Of a stretch of DNA of 32,813 nucleotides, positions 9,681 to 19,586 are shown in pieces. The notes under the pieces were generated by a model. That model saw only the letters and a list, made by a program, of their open reading frames with translations, was not told where the DNA came from and did not search any database. A program made the position numbers and the translations under genes. Where the stretch lies: positions 1 through 32,813 of the forward strand of contig NZ_JYJG01000282.1 in the NCBI RefSeq assembly GCF_000955955.1, given 5' to 3'. The stretch is from Lentzea aerocolonigenes. Lineage in GTDB: Bacteria > Actinomycetota > Actinomycetes > Mycobacteriales > Pseudonocardiaceae. The stretch's first letter is position 1; the number at the start of each line of letters is the position of its first letter.

Positions 9681-10264
9681 GGGCCCTCCAGGTCGGCCAG
9701 CTGACGCAGTTCGGACAGCGGCAGGCGCTGCGCGGGCAGCGGCGGGATGGAGTCGGGGATGTCGTGCAGCGAGGCGTACTCGCGGGTCGGCACGAGCGGT
9801 GGCGAGTAGGCGTGCACGGTCGCGGCCGGCGCTTCGAACGGGTTCGTGACCTGGTGCGCTCGCCCGGAGCCGAAGCCGATCGCGTCGCCGGTGTCGCGAA
9901 CCGCCGTGCGGATCGGGCCCGCCGGGTAGCGGTAGTCCTCGTTGAGCTTGCCGGTCAGCACCGTGAACGAGCCCGCGGAGCCGCCGTGGTCGTGCGGCTC
10001 GGTGCCCTGGCCCGGCAGCCACGACAGCAGCCACAGCTCGACGCCCTCGGTCAGGCCGAGACGCGCCCACCAGCGGTGTTCGGTCGAGTAGTCGAGGATC
10101 TGGAGCAACCCGGTGGTCAGCTCACTCGCCACGAACGAGGTGAGATCACGCAGCTCACGTGGTGTCCAGAGCGACCGGGACGGATGGATCACGTCACGCA
10201 GCAGCTGGCTGTCCAAGGCCGGGTGAAGGTCGAATTGATCTTGCTGTGCATACGTCGAAGTCAC
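9677..10264 (-). CDS. Cysteine dioxygenase type I family protein
   Basis: This is a cupin-fold mononuclear iron dioxygenase of 195 residues that would oxidise L-cysteine to cysteine sulfinate in the cytosol. The metal ligands are visible: H91 and H93 in EPHDHGGS and H137 in GRAHQV. The GTG start at 10264 has a clear AGGAG 7 bases upstream. Downstream it is coupled to the rhodanese gene through a 4-base overlap. Upstream on the same strand lie a probable leader peptide and a strong hairpin, so cysteine-dependent control is likely. Some cupins of this family act on other thiols such as mercaptopropionate, so the substrate is not proven. Confidence 0.9.
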   Translation of the reverse strand: MTSTYAQQDQFDLHPALDSQLLRDVIHPSRSLWTPRELRDLTSFVASELTTGLLQILDYSTEHRWWARLGLTEGVELWLLSWLPGQGTEPHDHGGSAGSFTVLTGKLNEDYRYPAGPIRTAVRDTGDAIGFGSGRAHQVTNPFEAPAATVHAYSPPLVPTREYASLHDIPDSIPPLPAQRLPLSELRQLADLEGP

Positions 10265-10307
10265 GCACTCGCTCCTGAGGCCGCGTCGGTACGGGGGTAG
10301 CGATCAA

Positions 10308-10348
10308 GACGCGACGCAGGGCGCTTGTGTCAGCGCGTGCGTCGCGTC
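10308..10348 (-). promoter_or_regulatory. Strong hairpin in the cysteine dioxygenase leader
   Basis: Perfect 11-base arms (10308-10318 and 10338-10348) enclose a second 5-bp stem (10321-10325 with 10332-10336). On the minus strand it covers the end and stop codon of the leader peptide frame. The distal arm could instead pair through CGCGUC with GACGCG at 10282-10287, next to the dioxygenase ribosome site (10272-10276). This is an attenuator-like arrangement. No poly-T tract follows, so control of translation is likelier than intrinsic termination. Confidence 0.6.
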
Positions 10349-10416
10349 GAGCTACACCCGCACGACGCCACGAGTACGAGGTCGATCGTGCGGTCGGTCC
10401 AGCAATAGACGACCAC
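10330..10416 (-). CDS. Probable cysteine-responsive leader peptide (uORF)
   Basis: A GTG-started frame of 28 residues ends 65 bp before the cysteine dioxygenase start. Its core RTIDLVLVASCGC fits the actinobacterial leader-peptide pattern R-x-V-D-L-x-R-x-x-S-x-x-C found ahead of sulfur genes, with Leu in place of the second Arg. It holds three Cys codons (TGC, TGC, TGT), two of them near its end and just ahead of the hairpin arm. No ribosome site precedes the GTG, so translation may be leaderless. The frame is also open upstream to an ATG at 10500, so a longer form of 56 residues cannot be excluded. The role, sensing cysteine supply by ribosome stalling, is inferred from the family. Confidence 0.55.
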   Translation of the reverse strand: MVVYCWTDRTIDLVLVASCGCSSTRRTR

Positions 10417-10527
10417 GGGCGTGATGGTGCCAGACGCCCTCGGAACGTGGCTAGAGCGTCCACGAGATGGTCTGTGGTCTTCACCAAAGGTTGCGTCCAT
10501 CTGATCGGACGCCGTACGCAGCAGACC

Positions 10528-11346
10528 ATGGAGCTCAGTCGCCGAAAGGCGCTCGCACTCGGTGCCGCCGCAGCCCTGCTGCCCACGGGCACCGCACAGG
10601 CCGCCACACCACCAGCGATCTTCTACTCACCGCACCAGGACGACGAGTCGCTCGCGATGGCCGGGTCGATCCGCGAGCACGTGGAAGCCGGGCGGAAGGT
10701 CGTCCTCGTGTTGCTCACACGCGGGGAGAACGGCGGGTTGCTGGACATCATGAACGGCACCGCGGACTGTCCGTTGGGGACGGATTGCCCCGGCGGTGGT
10801 TCACACAGCTTCGGTCTCGTGCAGGACGACATCGTCCGCGGCCGCACCGCCGAGTTCACCGCAGCCGCCCGTCGCCTCGGTGTCGACGAGATCGTGCGGA
10901 ATCGGCCGGACTCCGCGTGGGGCGACTACGCCGGGTTCGTGCAGGAGGTCCGCGACACGATTCTGGAGTTCGAGGCGCGGTATCCCGGCGCCTCGCACAA
11001 GCTGGTCAACGGCTATCGGGACGTGATCTACGGCTATCCGGAGGACGAGCCGAACCTCACGCACAAGGCGTGCCGGGAAGCGGCGGAAGGCCTGGATCTG
11101 GATCTCCGCTTCTACTGGGTCTACGGCTACACATGGCCGCTGGAGAAGCGGACCGCCGACTACGTGCTTCCGTTGAGCGACAAGCAGTTCGCGCGCAAAC
11201 GGCAGGCGCTGGCCGAGTACTCGCGCTGGGACCCGAAGCGCGGCAGGTACGCGCTCGGGTACCACAGCGTCGGCACGCTCATGATCGACCCGGCGGCGGC
11301 GGATCCGCGCGAGTACATCGACCTACCTCACTCGATTTCCCGGTAG
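10528..11346 (+). CDS. PIG-L/LmbE family deacetylase, exported
   Basis: This 272-residue protein has a Tat-like signal (SRRKALALG followed by a hydrophobic stretch, likely cleaved after TGTAQA). The zinc-binding motif is SPHQDDES, the PHxDDE form of the LmbE family with Gln where Pro is usual. A third ligand His may be the one in NLTHKAC. Family members remove N-acetyl groups from N-acetylglucosamine-containing substrates. The export signal points to an extracytoplasmic substrate rather than mycothiol precursors. The ATG at 10528 is chosen because it yields the signal; an upstream open frame (from 10327) adds an implausible Arg-rich segment. Its 3' end overlaps the convergent isocyanide synthase gene by 19 bp. 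Confidence 0.88.
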   Translation: MELSRRKALALGAAAALLPTGTAQAATPPAIFYSPHQDDESLAMAGSIREHVEAGRKVVLVLLTRGENGGLLDIMNGTADCPLGTDCPGGGSHSFGLVQDDIVRGRTAEFTAAARRLGVDEIVRNRPDSAWGDYAGFVQEVRDTILEFEARYPGASHKLVNGYRDVIYGYPEDEPNLTHKACREAAEGLDLDLRFYWVYGYTWPLEKRTADYVLPLSDKQFARKRQALAEYSRWDPKRGRYALGYHSVGTLMIDPAAADPREYIDLPHSISR

Positions 11347-12509
11347 TAGTAAGGAAACGGGTCGTTCGGGAGGTGCACCGGGATCGCGCCGCGCAGTTTG
11401 GCGTCGAGCTCGGTGCGCACCCGCCACTGGCCGTTCGGCTTCTGGACGGCGACTCCCTGCCACGGGAAGACGTTCGTGAACTTGTTGACCAGGTGGAAAC
11501 CCCACTGGCCGGGCTTCGGGTGGACGGTGCCGCGGATCGACTGCGGGTAGAAGCGCGGCACCATGTTCATGACGCGCAACGTGTACAGCGTGAGCGTGAA
11601 CCTGAGCGCGTACTCGTCGGCGCGCTTCAGGATGTGGTCGCCCACCGCGCGCATCTCGTCCGCCGCGCCGGCGACGTCCTCACCGGCGACGGTGCGCGAG
11701 AGCACCTGACTGAGCAGATGCACGGCCTCGGCGTGTGTGTTCATGTTCGCCGTGAGGTTGCGGACGAGGTACTTGCGGTGCGCGTCGTCGGTGTTGTCGT
11801 GCCACCACTTGCGCACCTTGGGTTCGAGGCGTGCCTTCACGTCGTCGAACTCGTCCTGCACCGAGGCCACGACATCGTCGAGCATGTCGACCATCGTGAT
11901 CGTCTTCTCGGCGTCGAGGTCGCGGATCATCCGCTCGGCGCCGGCCCGGTAGCAGCGCGCCTCGTGGTCGCTGACGCCGAACAACGGTCCGTAGATCATG
12001 CCGTCGCTGATCACGTGCATGACCGCGCCCGGCTCGTGCACGAGGCTGATCGCGTGGCTCAGCTCGATCAGCCGCTGCAGGTTCAGCAGCTCGGCCATGT
12101 CCGGGGAGCGGCGGCGGACCTTCACCGGGTTCGGGATCTTGAACGGGTACGACGGCAGCGTCACCGGAATCGGCGTGCCCTGCTCGACGTGCAGGCGCAG
12201 GGTGTCCTGCCACAGCTCCCAGTTCTCGGTGAACCTGGTCTTCTCGACGCTGCCTGCTCGGTAGCGCCCGCACGCCATGATCTCGAAGATCCGCCTGGCC
12301 GGGTCGTCGATCCGGGTCAGCTTCGGACGGATCTTGGCGATGAACGTCTCCGCCTCGGCCAGCGCGGTCTCGCGAACCGCCGCGTGGTCGATCGACTCGA
12401 CCACCTCGGGTTCGGGTTCGGCGGTTCCGAGCGCCACCACCCCGCCGCGCACGGGTTCCGTCGGGCTGAGCATCACGAACCACGGATCGACTGTTTCCAC
12501 GTCGAGCAC
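11328..12509 (-). CDS. Isocyanide (isonitrile) synthase, PvcA/DIT1 family
   Basis: The family converts the amino group of Tyr or Trp to an isonitrile using ribulose-5-phosphate. The 393-residue protein carries the family core: YPFKIPNPVKV (121-131), SPDMAELLNLQRL (135-147), HEPGA (158-162), SDGMIYGPLFGVSD (168-181), and near the C-terminus RGTVHPKPGQWGFHL and FPWQGVAV. The amino acid used cannot be told from sequence by eye. The start is the GTG at 12509, with GGGAG 8 bases upstream. The usual Fe/2-oxoglutarate oxygenase partner (PvcB type) is absent from the window. A GlxA-like regulator is divergent at 120 bp, and a PIG-L deacetylase converges with a 19-bp overlap. Confidence 0.83.
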   Translation of the reverse strand: MLDVETVDPWFVMLSPTEPVRGGVVALGTAEPEPEVVESIDHAAVRETALAEAETFIAKIRPKLTRIDDPARRIFEIMACGRYRAGSVEKTRFTENWELWQDTLRLHVEQGTPIPVTLPSYPFKIPNPVKVRRRSPDMAELLNLQRLIELSHAISLVHEPGAVMHVISDGMIYGPLFGVSDHEARCYRAGAERMIRDLDAEKTITMVDMLDDVVASVQDEFDDVKARLEPKVRKWWHDNTDDAHRKYLVRNLTANMNTHAEAVHLLSQVLSRTVAGEDVAGAADEMRAVGDHILKRADEYALRFTLTLYTLRVMNMVPRFYPQSIRGTVHPKPGQWGFHLVNKFTNVFPWQGVAVQKPNGQWRVRTELDAKLRGAIPVHLPNDPFPYYYREIE

Positions 12510-12527
12510 GGCAGGGCTCCCTCGCGG

Positions 12528-12592
12528 TTGGCGACAAACGAATGCGGCACGGATTCGTTGTTATTCTCGACAGAGTTCTCCGCTGTCGCCAA
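12528..12592. promoter_or_regulatory. Paired 9-bp inverted sites between isocyanide synthase and regulator genes
   Basis: TTGGCGACA (12528-12536) and TGTCGCCAA (12584-12592) are exact reverse complements in the 120-bp divergent intergenic region, one nearer each gene. Their arrangement suits binding of the AraC-family regulator encoded next door as two separated sites. Binding is inferred. Confidence 0.5.
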
Positions 12593-12629
12593 GGGGTGAA
12601 AATCGCCATCTGGGGGAGGGATCCTGCCA

Positions 12630-13508
12630 ATGCGCAGAGTTGTCGTGTTCGTGTCGGAAGGGGTGGTCCTGCTCGATCTCGGGATGGCGTCCTGTGCATT
12701 TGAGGACGACCTGAGCGAAGGTGCGATCCGATACCAATTGAGATATGCCTGCCTCGACGGGAAAAGTGTGCGGACCTCGCATCGGCTGCGCATTGAGGCA
12801 CATGGCGGACTCGAACTGTTCCGGCGCGCCCACACCGTTGTCGTGCCCGCTTTCACCAGCGTCAACCGTTCCGCCACGCCCGCGGTGTTCGATGCGTTGC
12901 GGGCTGCTCGTGCGGCCGGCACGCGCCTGGTCGGGCTCGCGACCGGCGCGTTCGTGCTGGCAGAGGCGGGTGTGCTGAACGATGGCGTCGCGGCCGTCAG
13001 TGCCGAGTGGTCAGACGTGTTCGCGCGCCGGTTTCCGCAGGTCGATGTCGCTTCCGGGGTGCCTTACGTCGAATGGGAGAGCGTTTCCACGTCGAGCGAC
13101 TCGGCCGGAACCGTCGCGTTGCTGCGGCATCTCACCCGGCGCGACTCGGACGGCGGAAATGAAACCGACAGCTTGTCCGAATTGAAGGAATGGATTGTTC
13201 ACAACCTCGAAACGCCCTTGTCGCTGGGTGAGCTGGCCAGTCGCGCGCATCTCTCGCAACGCACGCTGATCCGGAGATTTCGTGCTGAGACGGGCCTGTC
13301 TCCCGGTCAGTGGATCCTGGCCCGCCGCATCGACGCCGCCAAGACGTTGCTCGAAACGACACCGGACACGGTCGACCAGATCGCCCGCGCGGTCGGATTC
13401 AGTTGCGCGAGCACGCTGCGCGACCATTTCAAGCGCGTGACCGGAGTCACACCCTCGAATTACCGCTCCGTTGCCCTGAATGTGGACCGCGAGCTCAGGA
13501 GCAGTTGA
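12630..13508 (+). CDS. GlxA-type transcriptional regulator (DJ-1/PfpI + AraC HTH)
   Basis: This 292-residue regulator has a DJ-1/PfpI-like amidotransferase-fold domain (1-175) and a C-terminal AraC DNA-binding domain with two helix-turn-helix units (about 195-282, LSLGELASRAHLSQ and TVDQIARAVGFSC). In the DJ-1 domain the usual nucleophile-elbow Cys is Ala104 (LATGAFVLAEAG), so it is probably a ligand sensor rather than an enzyme. It is divergent from the isocyanide synthase gene, with matched inverted sites between them, and is the obvious candidate regulator of that gene. The ATG at 12630 has GGGAGGG about 8 bases upstream. Its stop lies 8 bp from the end of convergent glgX. Confidence 0.9.
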   Translation: MRRVVVFVSEGVVLLDLGMASCAFEDDLSEGAIRYQLRYACLDGKSVRTSHRLRIEAHGGLELFRRAHTVVVPAFTSVNRSATPAVFDALRAARAAGTRLVGLATGAFVLAEAGVLNDGVAAVSAEWSDVFARRFPQVDVASGVPYVEWESVSTSSDSAGTVALLRHLTRRDSDGGNETDSLSELKEWIVHNLETPLSLGELASRAHLSQRTLIRRFRAETGLSPGQWILARRIDAAKTLLETTPDTVDQIARAVGFSCASTLRDHFKRVTGVTPSNYRSVALNVDRELRSS

Positions 13509-13516
13509 GACTCCGA

Positions 13517-15631
<2,115 letters not shown>

Positions 15632-15723
15632 ACCTCCGATCTTGGCATCCGATACCGACAAAAAACTCGCGAGTTCACCGCACCGGCCCAGCCCACCCGC
15701 CTATCGCCCCCACTTGCCGCCGC

Positions 15724-15776
15724 ACGCGGGGCCCCCGCGTCCTCTCCTGCAGTACGAAAGCTCCCCGCGTACTGCA
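15724..15776. promoter_or_regulatory. Two palindromes in the glgX/ABC divergent region
   Basis: A perfect 17-base palindrome with a one-base centre (15724-15740) is followed by an exact 9-bp inverted repeat TGCAGTACG (15748-15756) and CGTACTGCA (15768-15776), which extends by three pairs with one bulge. They lie in the 190-bp region between the divergent starts of glgX and the ABC ATPase gene, so operators or RNA hairpins are both possible. Confidence 0.4.
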
Positions 15777-15820
15777 AGGAGCCACCCCGATGGGGGGTCG
15801 GGGGGAGGGGGTTCGGAAGA

Positions 15821-16633
15821 ATGCGAGGCGTGGCGGACGTCGACGTGACAGATCTGGTCGTGCACATGGCGGGCGTATCGGTCCGTCGTGGGAAGAACGT
15901 GCTGGTCGGCAACATCGACTGGAGCGTGGAACTGGATGAGCGCTGGGTGGTGCTGGGCCCGAACGGCGCCGGCAAGACCACCCTGCTACGGCTCTCCAGC
16001 GCCGAACTGCACCCGACCAAGGGCAAGGTCCACCTCCTGGGTGAACGCCTGGGCAAGACCGACGTCCAGGAGCTCAAGCCGCGCATCGGCCTGTGCTCGG
16101 CGGCGTTGAACGGTCGCGTCCCCGGCGACGAGACGGTCGTCGACCTGGTCGTCTCCGCCGGATACGCGGTGCTCGGCCGGTGGCGCGAGGAGTACGGCAA
16201 GCAGGACACGGACCGGGCCCGCGAGCTGCTCGGGACGCTGGGCATCGAGCACCTGGCCGACCGCCTCTACGGCACGCTGAGCGAGGGTGAGCGCAAGCGC
16301 ACCCTGATCGCCCGTGCTCTCATGACCGACCCCGAGATGCTCCTGCTCGACGAGCCCGCCGCCGGTCTTGACCTGGGCGGACGTGAGGATCTGGTCGCGA
16401 AGCTGTCCGAGTTGGCGCTCGACCCGGACGCGCCGGCGATGGTGCTGGTGACGCACCACGTCGAGGAGATCCCGCCCGGTTTCACGCACGCGCTGCTGCT
16501 CCGTGAAGGCTCCGTCGTCGCTCAAGGCCTGCTCGACGACGTTCTCACTGAGGAAAACCTCTCAAAGACGTTCGGTCAGGACCTCGAACTGCAAAAGTCG
16601 GGGGAGCGGTTCTTCGCCCGCCGAAAGGTCTGA
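15821..16633 (+). CDS. ABC transporter ATP-binding protein (Rv3041c-like)
   Basis: This single ABC ATPase of 270 residues carries Walker A GPNGAGKTT (46-54), signature LSEGE (153-157), Walker B LLLDE (174-178) and the switch His in VTHH (212). No permease gene is adjacent. It is of the ModF/YlmA-like class of soluble or partnerless ATPases. Gene order places it as the counterpart of M. tuberculosis Rv3041c, which also precedes an EchA17-Rv3038c-Rv3037c series. A very long frame leads into it from 13658, but that part is antisense to glgX. I use the ATG at 15821, with GGAGGGG 10 bases upstream; the GTG at 15830 is possible. Confidence 0.9.
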   Translation: MRGVADVDVTDLVVHMAGVSVRRGKNVLVGNIDWSVELDERWVVLGPNGAGKTTLLRLSSAELHPTKGKVHLLGERLGKTDVQELKPRIGLCSAALNGRVPGDETVVDLVVSAGYAVLGRWREEYGKQDTDRARELLGTLGIEHLADRLYGTLSEGERKRTLIARALMTDPEMLLLDEPAAGLDLGGREDLVAKLSELALDPDAPAMVLVTHHVEEIPPGFTHALLLREGSVVAQGLLDDVLTEENLSKTFGQDLELQKSGERFFARRKV

Positions 16634-16690
16634 CAAGCTACCGCCGGGTAACGTGACACCGCCGTCGCGACTAAGTAGGAGGGCGCCGCA

Positions 16691-17470
16691 GTGGCTGAGT
16701 TCGTGAGGCTGGAAGTCGAGGACGGGATCGGCACGATCCGGCTGGATCGGCCGCCGATGAACGCCCTGAACCGGCAGGTGCAGACCGAGCTCCAGGCCGC
16801 CGCCAAGGAGGCTTCCGAGCGTTCCGACGTCTACGCGGTCATCGTCTACGGCGGCGAGAAGGTCTTCGCGGCCGGCGCCGACGTCAAGGAGTTCGCGCAG
16901 ATCTCCCACGCCGAGATGACGTTGCGGGCCAAGAGCCTGTCCGACGCACTCGGTGCGCTCGCCTCGGTGCCGAAGCCGACCGTCGCCGCGATCACCGGCT
17001 ACGCGCTGGGTGGCGGGTTCGAGGTCGCGCTGGGTTGCGACCGCCGGATCGCCGGTGACAACGCCAAGGTCGGCCAGCCCGAGATCCTGCTCGGCCTGAT
17101 CCCCGGCGGTGGCGGCACGCAGCGCCTCGCCCGGTTGATCGGCCCGTCCAAGACCAAGGACCTGCTGTACACCGGCCGGTTCGTCGGCGCCCAGGAGGCG
17201 CTCGAGCTCGGCATGGTCGACGAGGTCGTCGCGCCGGACGACGTGTACGCCGCGGCCGTTCGCTGGGCCAAGCAGTTCGTCAACGGACCGGTGCTGGCGC
17301 TGGCCGCCACGAAGGCCGCTGTGGACGGCGGCCTCGACACCGACCTGGAGTCGGGCCTCAAGTTGGAGAGCCACCTCTTCGCGGCGCTGTTCGCGACGGA
17401 GGACAAGAAGGCGGGCGTCGAGTCGTTCATCGAGAACGGGCCCGGAAAGGCGAAGTTCAGTGGCAACTGA
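16691..17470 (+). CDS. Enoyl-CoA hydratase (EchA17-like)
   Basis: A crotonase-fold enzyme of 259 residues, it would hydrate 2-trans-enoyl-CoA. The oxyanion-hole segments (AAGADVKEF; ALGGGFEVALGCD) and both catalytic glutamates, E111 and E131 (GQPEILLGLIPGGGGTQRL), are present, so a true hydratase is expected. The GTG start has AGGAGGG 10 bases upstream. The stop overlaps the next gene by 11 bp, so the two are coupled. The position matches M. tuberculosis echA17 (Rv3039c). The reason it is conserved beside glucan methyltransferase-like genes is unclear; provision of acyl groups is a guess. Confidence 0.93.
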   Translation: MAEFVRLEVEDGIGTIRLDRPPMNALNRQVQTELQAAAKEASERSDVYAVIVYGGEKVFAAGADVKEFAQISHAEMTLRAKSLSDALGALASVPKPTVAAITGYALGGGFEVALGCDRRIAGDNAKVGQPEILLGLIPGGGGTQRLARLIGPSKTKDLLYTGRFVGAQEALELGMVDEVVAPDDVYAAAVRWAKQFVNGPVLALAATKAAVDGGLDTDLESGLKLESHLFAALFATEDKKAGVESFIENGPGKAKFSGN

Positions 17471-18416
17471 CCCGGCACCCAACCCGCACGCGACGGCCGA
17501 AGAGGTCGAGGCGGCCTACAAGGACACCAAGCTCGCGCAGGTGCTCTACCACGACTGGGAAGCGGGCACCTACGACGAGAAGTGGTCGATCTCCTACGAC
17601 GACCGCTGCATCACCTACGCGACGGACCGGTTCCGTGCGGCGGCCGGTGACGTGGGACCGTACGAGCACGCGCTGGAACTGGGCTGCGGCACCGGTTTCT
17701 TCCTGCTGAACCTCATGCAGGGCGACGTGATCAAGAAGGGCTCGGTCACCGACCTGTCGCCCGGCATGGTCGAGGTCGCGCTGCGCAACGCCCAGCACCT
17801 CGGACTGGACGTCGACGGCCGCGTTGCCGACGCCGAGCGGATCCCGTACGACGACAACACGTTCGACCTCGTCGTCGGGCACGCGGTGCTGCACCACATC
17901 CCCGATGTGGAGGCGGCGATGCGCGAGGTGCTGCGGGTGCTGAAGCCCGGCGGCAAGTTCGTGTTCGCGGGCGACCCGACGAACATCGGCAACTTCTACG
18001 CCCGCAAGCTCGGCCAGGCGACGTGGTGGCTGACCACCAACGTCACCAAGGCCCTTCCGCTGCTGGGATCGTGGCGCCGTCCGCAGGAGGAGCTCGACGA
18101 GTCTTCTCGTGCCGCGGCCCTGGAAGCCGTCGTCGACCTGCACACGTTCGACCCGGATCAGCTCGAGGCGACGGCTCGGCGTGCGGGTGCGGTCGGCGTT
18201 CACGCGGTGACGGACGAGCTGTCGGCCGCGCTGTTCGGCTGGCCGGTGCGCACGTTCGAGGCCGCCGTGCCGCGCGAGAAGCTGGGCTTCGGCTGGGCGA
18301 TGTTCGCCTACCGCACCTGGCAGAACCTCTCGTGGGTCGACCAGAACGTCTTCGCGAAGGTGCTGCCGCGCGAGGTGTTCTACAACGTGTCGGTCACCGG
18401 CAGGAAGTCCTCCTGA
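17460..18416 (+). CDS. Class I SAM-dependent methyltransferase (Rv3038c-like)
   Basis: This 318-residue protein has the Rossmann-type SAM motif ALELGCGTGFF (71-81), the acidic strand end in GSVTDLSPGM, and VVGHAVLHHIPD (motif IV region), then VLKPGGKFVF, as in UbiE/Methyltransf_11 proteins. The GTG start lies 11 bp inside the upstream hydratase gene and only one base separates its stop from the next start, giving a three-gene coupled operon. It corresponds by position and type to Rv3038c. The acceptor is unknown. Confidence 0.9.
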   Translation: MATDPAPNPHATAEEVEAAYKDTKLAQVLYHDWEAGTYDEKWSISYDDRCITYATDRFRAAAGDVGPYEHALELGCGTGFFLLNLMQGDVIKKGSVTDLSPGMVEVALRNAQHLGLDVDGRVADAERIPYDDNTFDLVVGHAVLHHIPDVEAAMREVLRVLKPGGKFVFAGDPTNIGNFYARKLGQATWWLTTNVTKALPLLGSWRRPQEELDESSRAAALEAVVDLHTFDPDQLEATARRAGAVGVHAVTDELSAALFGWPVRTFEAAVPREKLGFGWAMFAYRTWQNLSWVDQNVFAKVLPREVFYNVSVTGRKSS

Positions 18417-18417
18417 G

Positions 18418-19578
18418 TTGGGGTACGCGTTCACCTCGTCCGACGTGGCGTTCCTGCGGTCTTCCGCCGGAGTCGCCGCGCTGGCCGAGGTGGACGCGTT
18501 GCCTTTCACCGACTCCTCCCGGTTGCACGACGTAGGAGTTGCCAGGAAGCTGCTCGGCGCTTCCTTCGCCCCGGTCGTGGAAACCGTGCTGCTGCGTCGT
18601 CGTGCGGTGTCCAAATTGGACTGTTCGGCGGGCTGGCTGTTCACCGACGACGCTCTCCAGCAGGCCACCGCGTCCGCAGTCGCGCGGCATCGTGCGGCGC
18701 GGTTCGTTGGCCGGGATGTCCACGACGTCACGTGCTCGATCGGCGCGGACCTGTTCGCGTTGAGCGCGGTCGCCGCCCGGTGCGTCGGCTCGGACCTCGA
18801 TCCGGTCCGGCTTGCCATGGCGCGCAACAACGTTCCCGGCCAGCTGGTCGTCCAGGCCGACGCGTTGCGGCCTGTGTCGCGCGCTGGAGCCGTCACGGCA
18901 GACCCGGCCCGGCGTGACTCGTCCGGTCGCCGCAAGTGGCATCCGCAGGACTTCGTGCCGCCGTTGGACGAGCTGTCTTCGATCTACTCCGGGGTCGATC
19001 TGGCGGTGAAGTGCGCGCCCGGTATCGACTTCGCGGTCGCGCCCTGGGCCGACGAGATCGAGCTGGTGTCCTTGGACGGCGCCGTGCGGGAAGCCTGCCT
19101 GTGGACGCGAGGCCTTGCCACGCCAGGGGTTTCGCGCCGCGCCACGGTTATGCACGGGTCCTCGTCGTGGACGATCACCGACGGCGAGCCCGACGACTGC
19201 CTCGTCGCTCCGCCCGGGCAGTGGATCATCGACCCGGACGGCGCGGTCGTGCGCGCGGGTCTGGTCCGGCACTACGCGGCTCGGCACGGCCTGTGGCAGC
19301 TCGACGAACGCATCGCTTACCTGAGCGGGGATGTTGCTCCGGCGGGCATCCGTGCGTTCCGGGTGCTCGAACACGGCCACTACACCGAGAAGTCGCTGAA
19401 GTCGCTGCTTTCCACTCGTGGTGTCGGCCGGTTGGAGATCCTGGTGCGGGGCCTGGACATCGACCCGAACACGCTGCGCAAGCGCCTCAAGCTCTCCGGC
19501 CCCGACGAGGCCACGGTGGTGCTGACCCGGATCGGCTCGAAACCGGTCATGGTGCTGTGCCAGGCCGAGCGCACCTGA
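18418..19578 (+). CDS. THUMP-like domain SAM-binding protein (Rv3037c-like)
   Basis: This 386-residue protein has a degenerate SAM-methyltransferase core (DVTCSIGADLFALS, 103-116; GSDLDPVRLAMARNN, 124-138; ADPARRD, 161-167) and a C-terminal THUMP-like domain (about 295-382). The TTG start at 18418 follows the previous stop after one base and uses AGGAAG in that gene's last codons, so it is coupled. The position equals Rv3037c, which has been proposed as a methyltransferase of the MGLP region. An RNA-modifying role is the alternative suggested by the THUMP-like domain. Confidence 0.86.
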   Translation: MGYAFTSSDVAFLRSSAGVAALAEVDALPFTDSSRLHDVGVARKLLGASFAPVVETVLLRRRAVSKLDCSAGWLFTDDALQQATASAVARHRAARFVGRDVHDVTCSIGADLFALSAVAARCVGSDLDPVRLAMARNNVPGQLVVQADALRPVSRAGAVTADPARRDSSGRRKWHPQDFVPPLDELSSIYSGVDLAVKCAPGIDFAVAPWADEIELVSLDGAVREACLWTRGLATPGVSRRATVMHGSSSWTITDGEPDDCLVAPPGQWIIDPDGAVVRAGLVRHYAARHGLWQLDERIAYLSGDVAPAGIRAFRVLEHGHYTEKSLKSLLSTRGVGRLEILVRGLDIDPNTLRKRLKLSGPDEATVVLTRIGSKPVMVLCQAERT

Positions 19579-19586
19579 GTGCCTCG

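Noticed and set aside
9681..10070. Upstream extension of the rhodanese frame
   Set aside because: It runs through the cysteine dioxygenase gene in another frame; the coupled GTG at 9680 gives a complete rhodanese domain.
10427..10607. Minus-strand frame 10194-10607 as a gene
   Set aside because: It overlaps the cysteine dioxygenase gene and leader in another frame and has no domain features.
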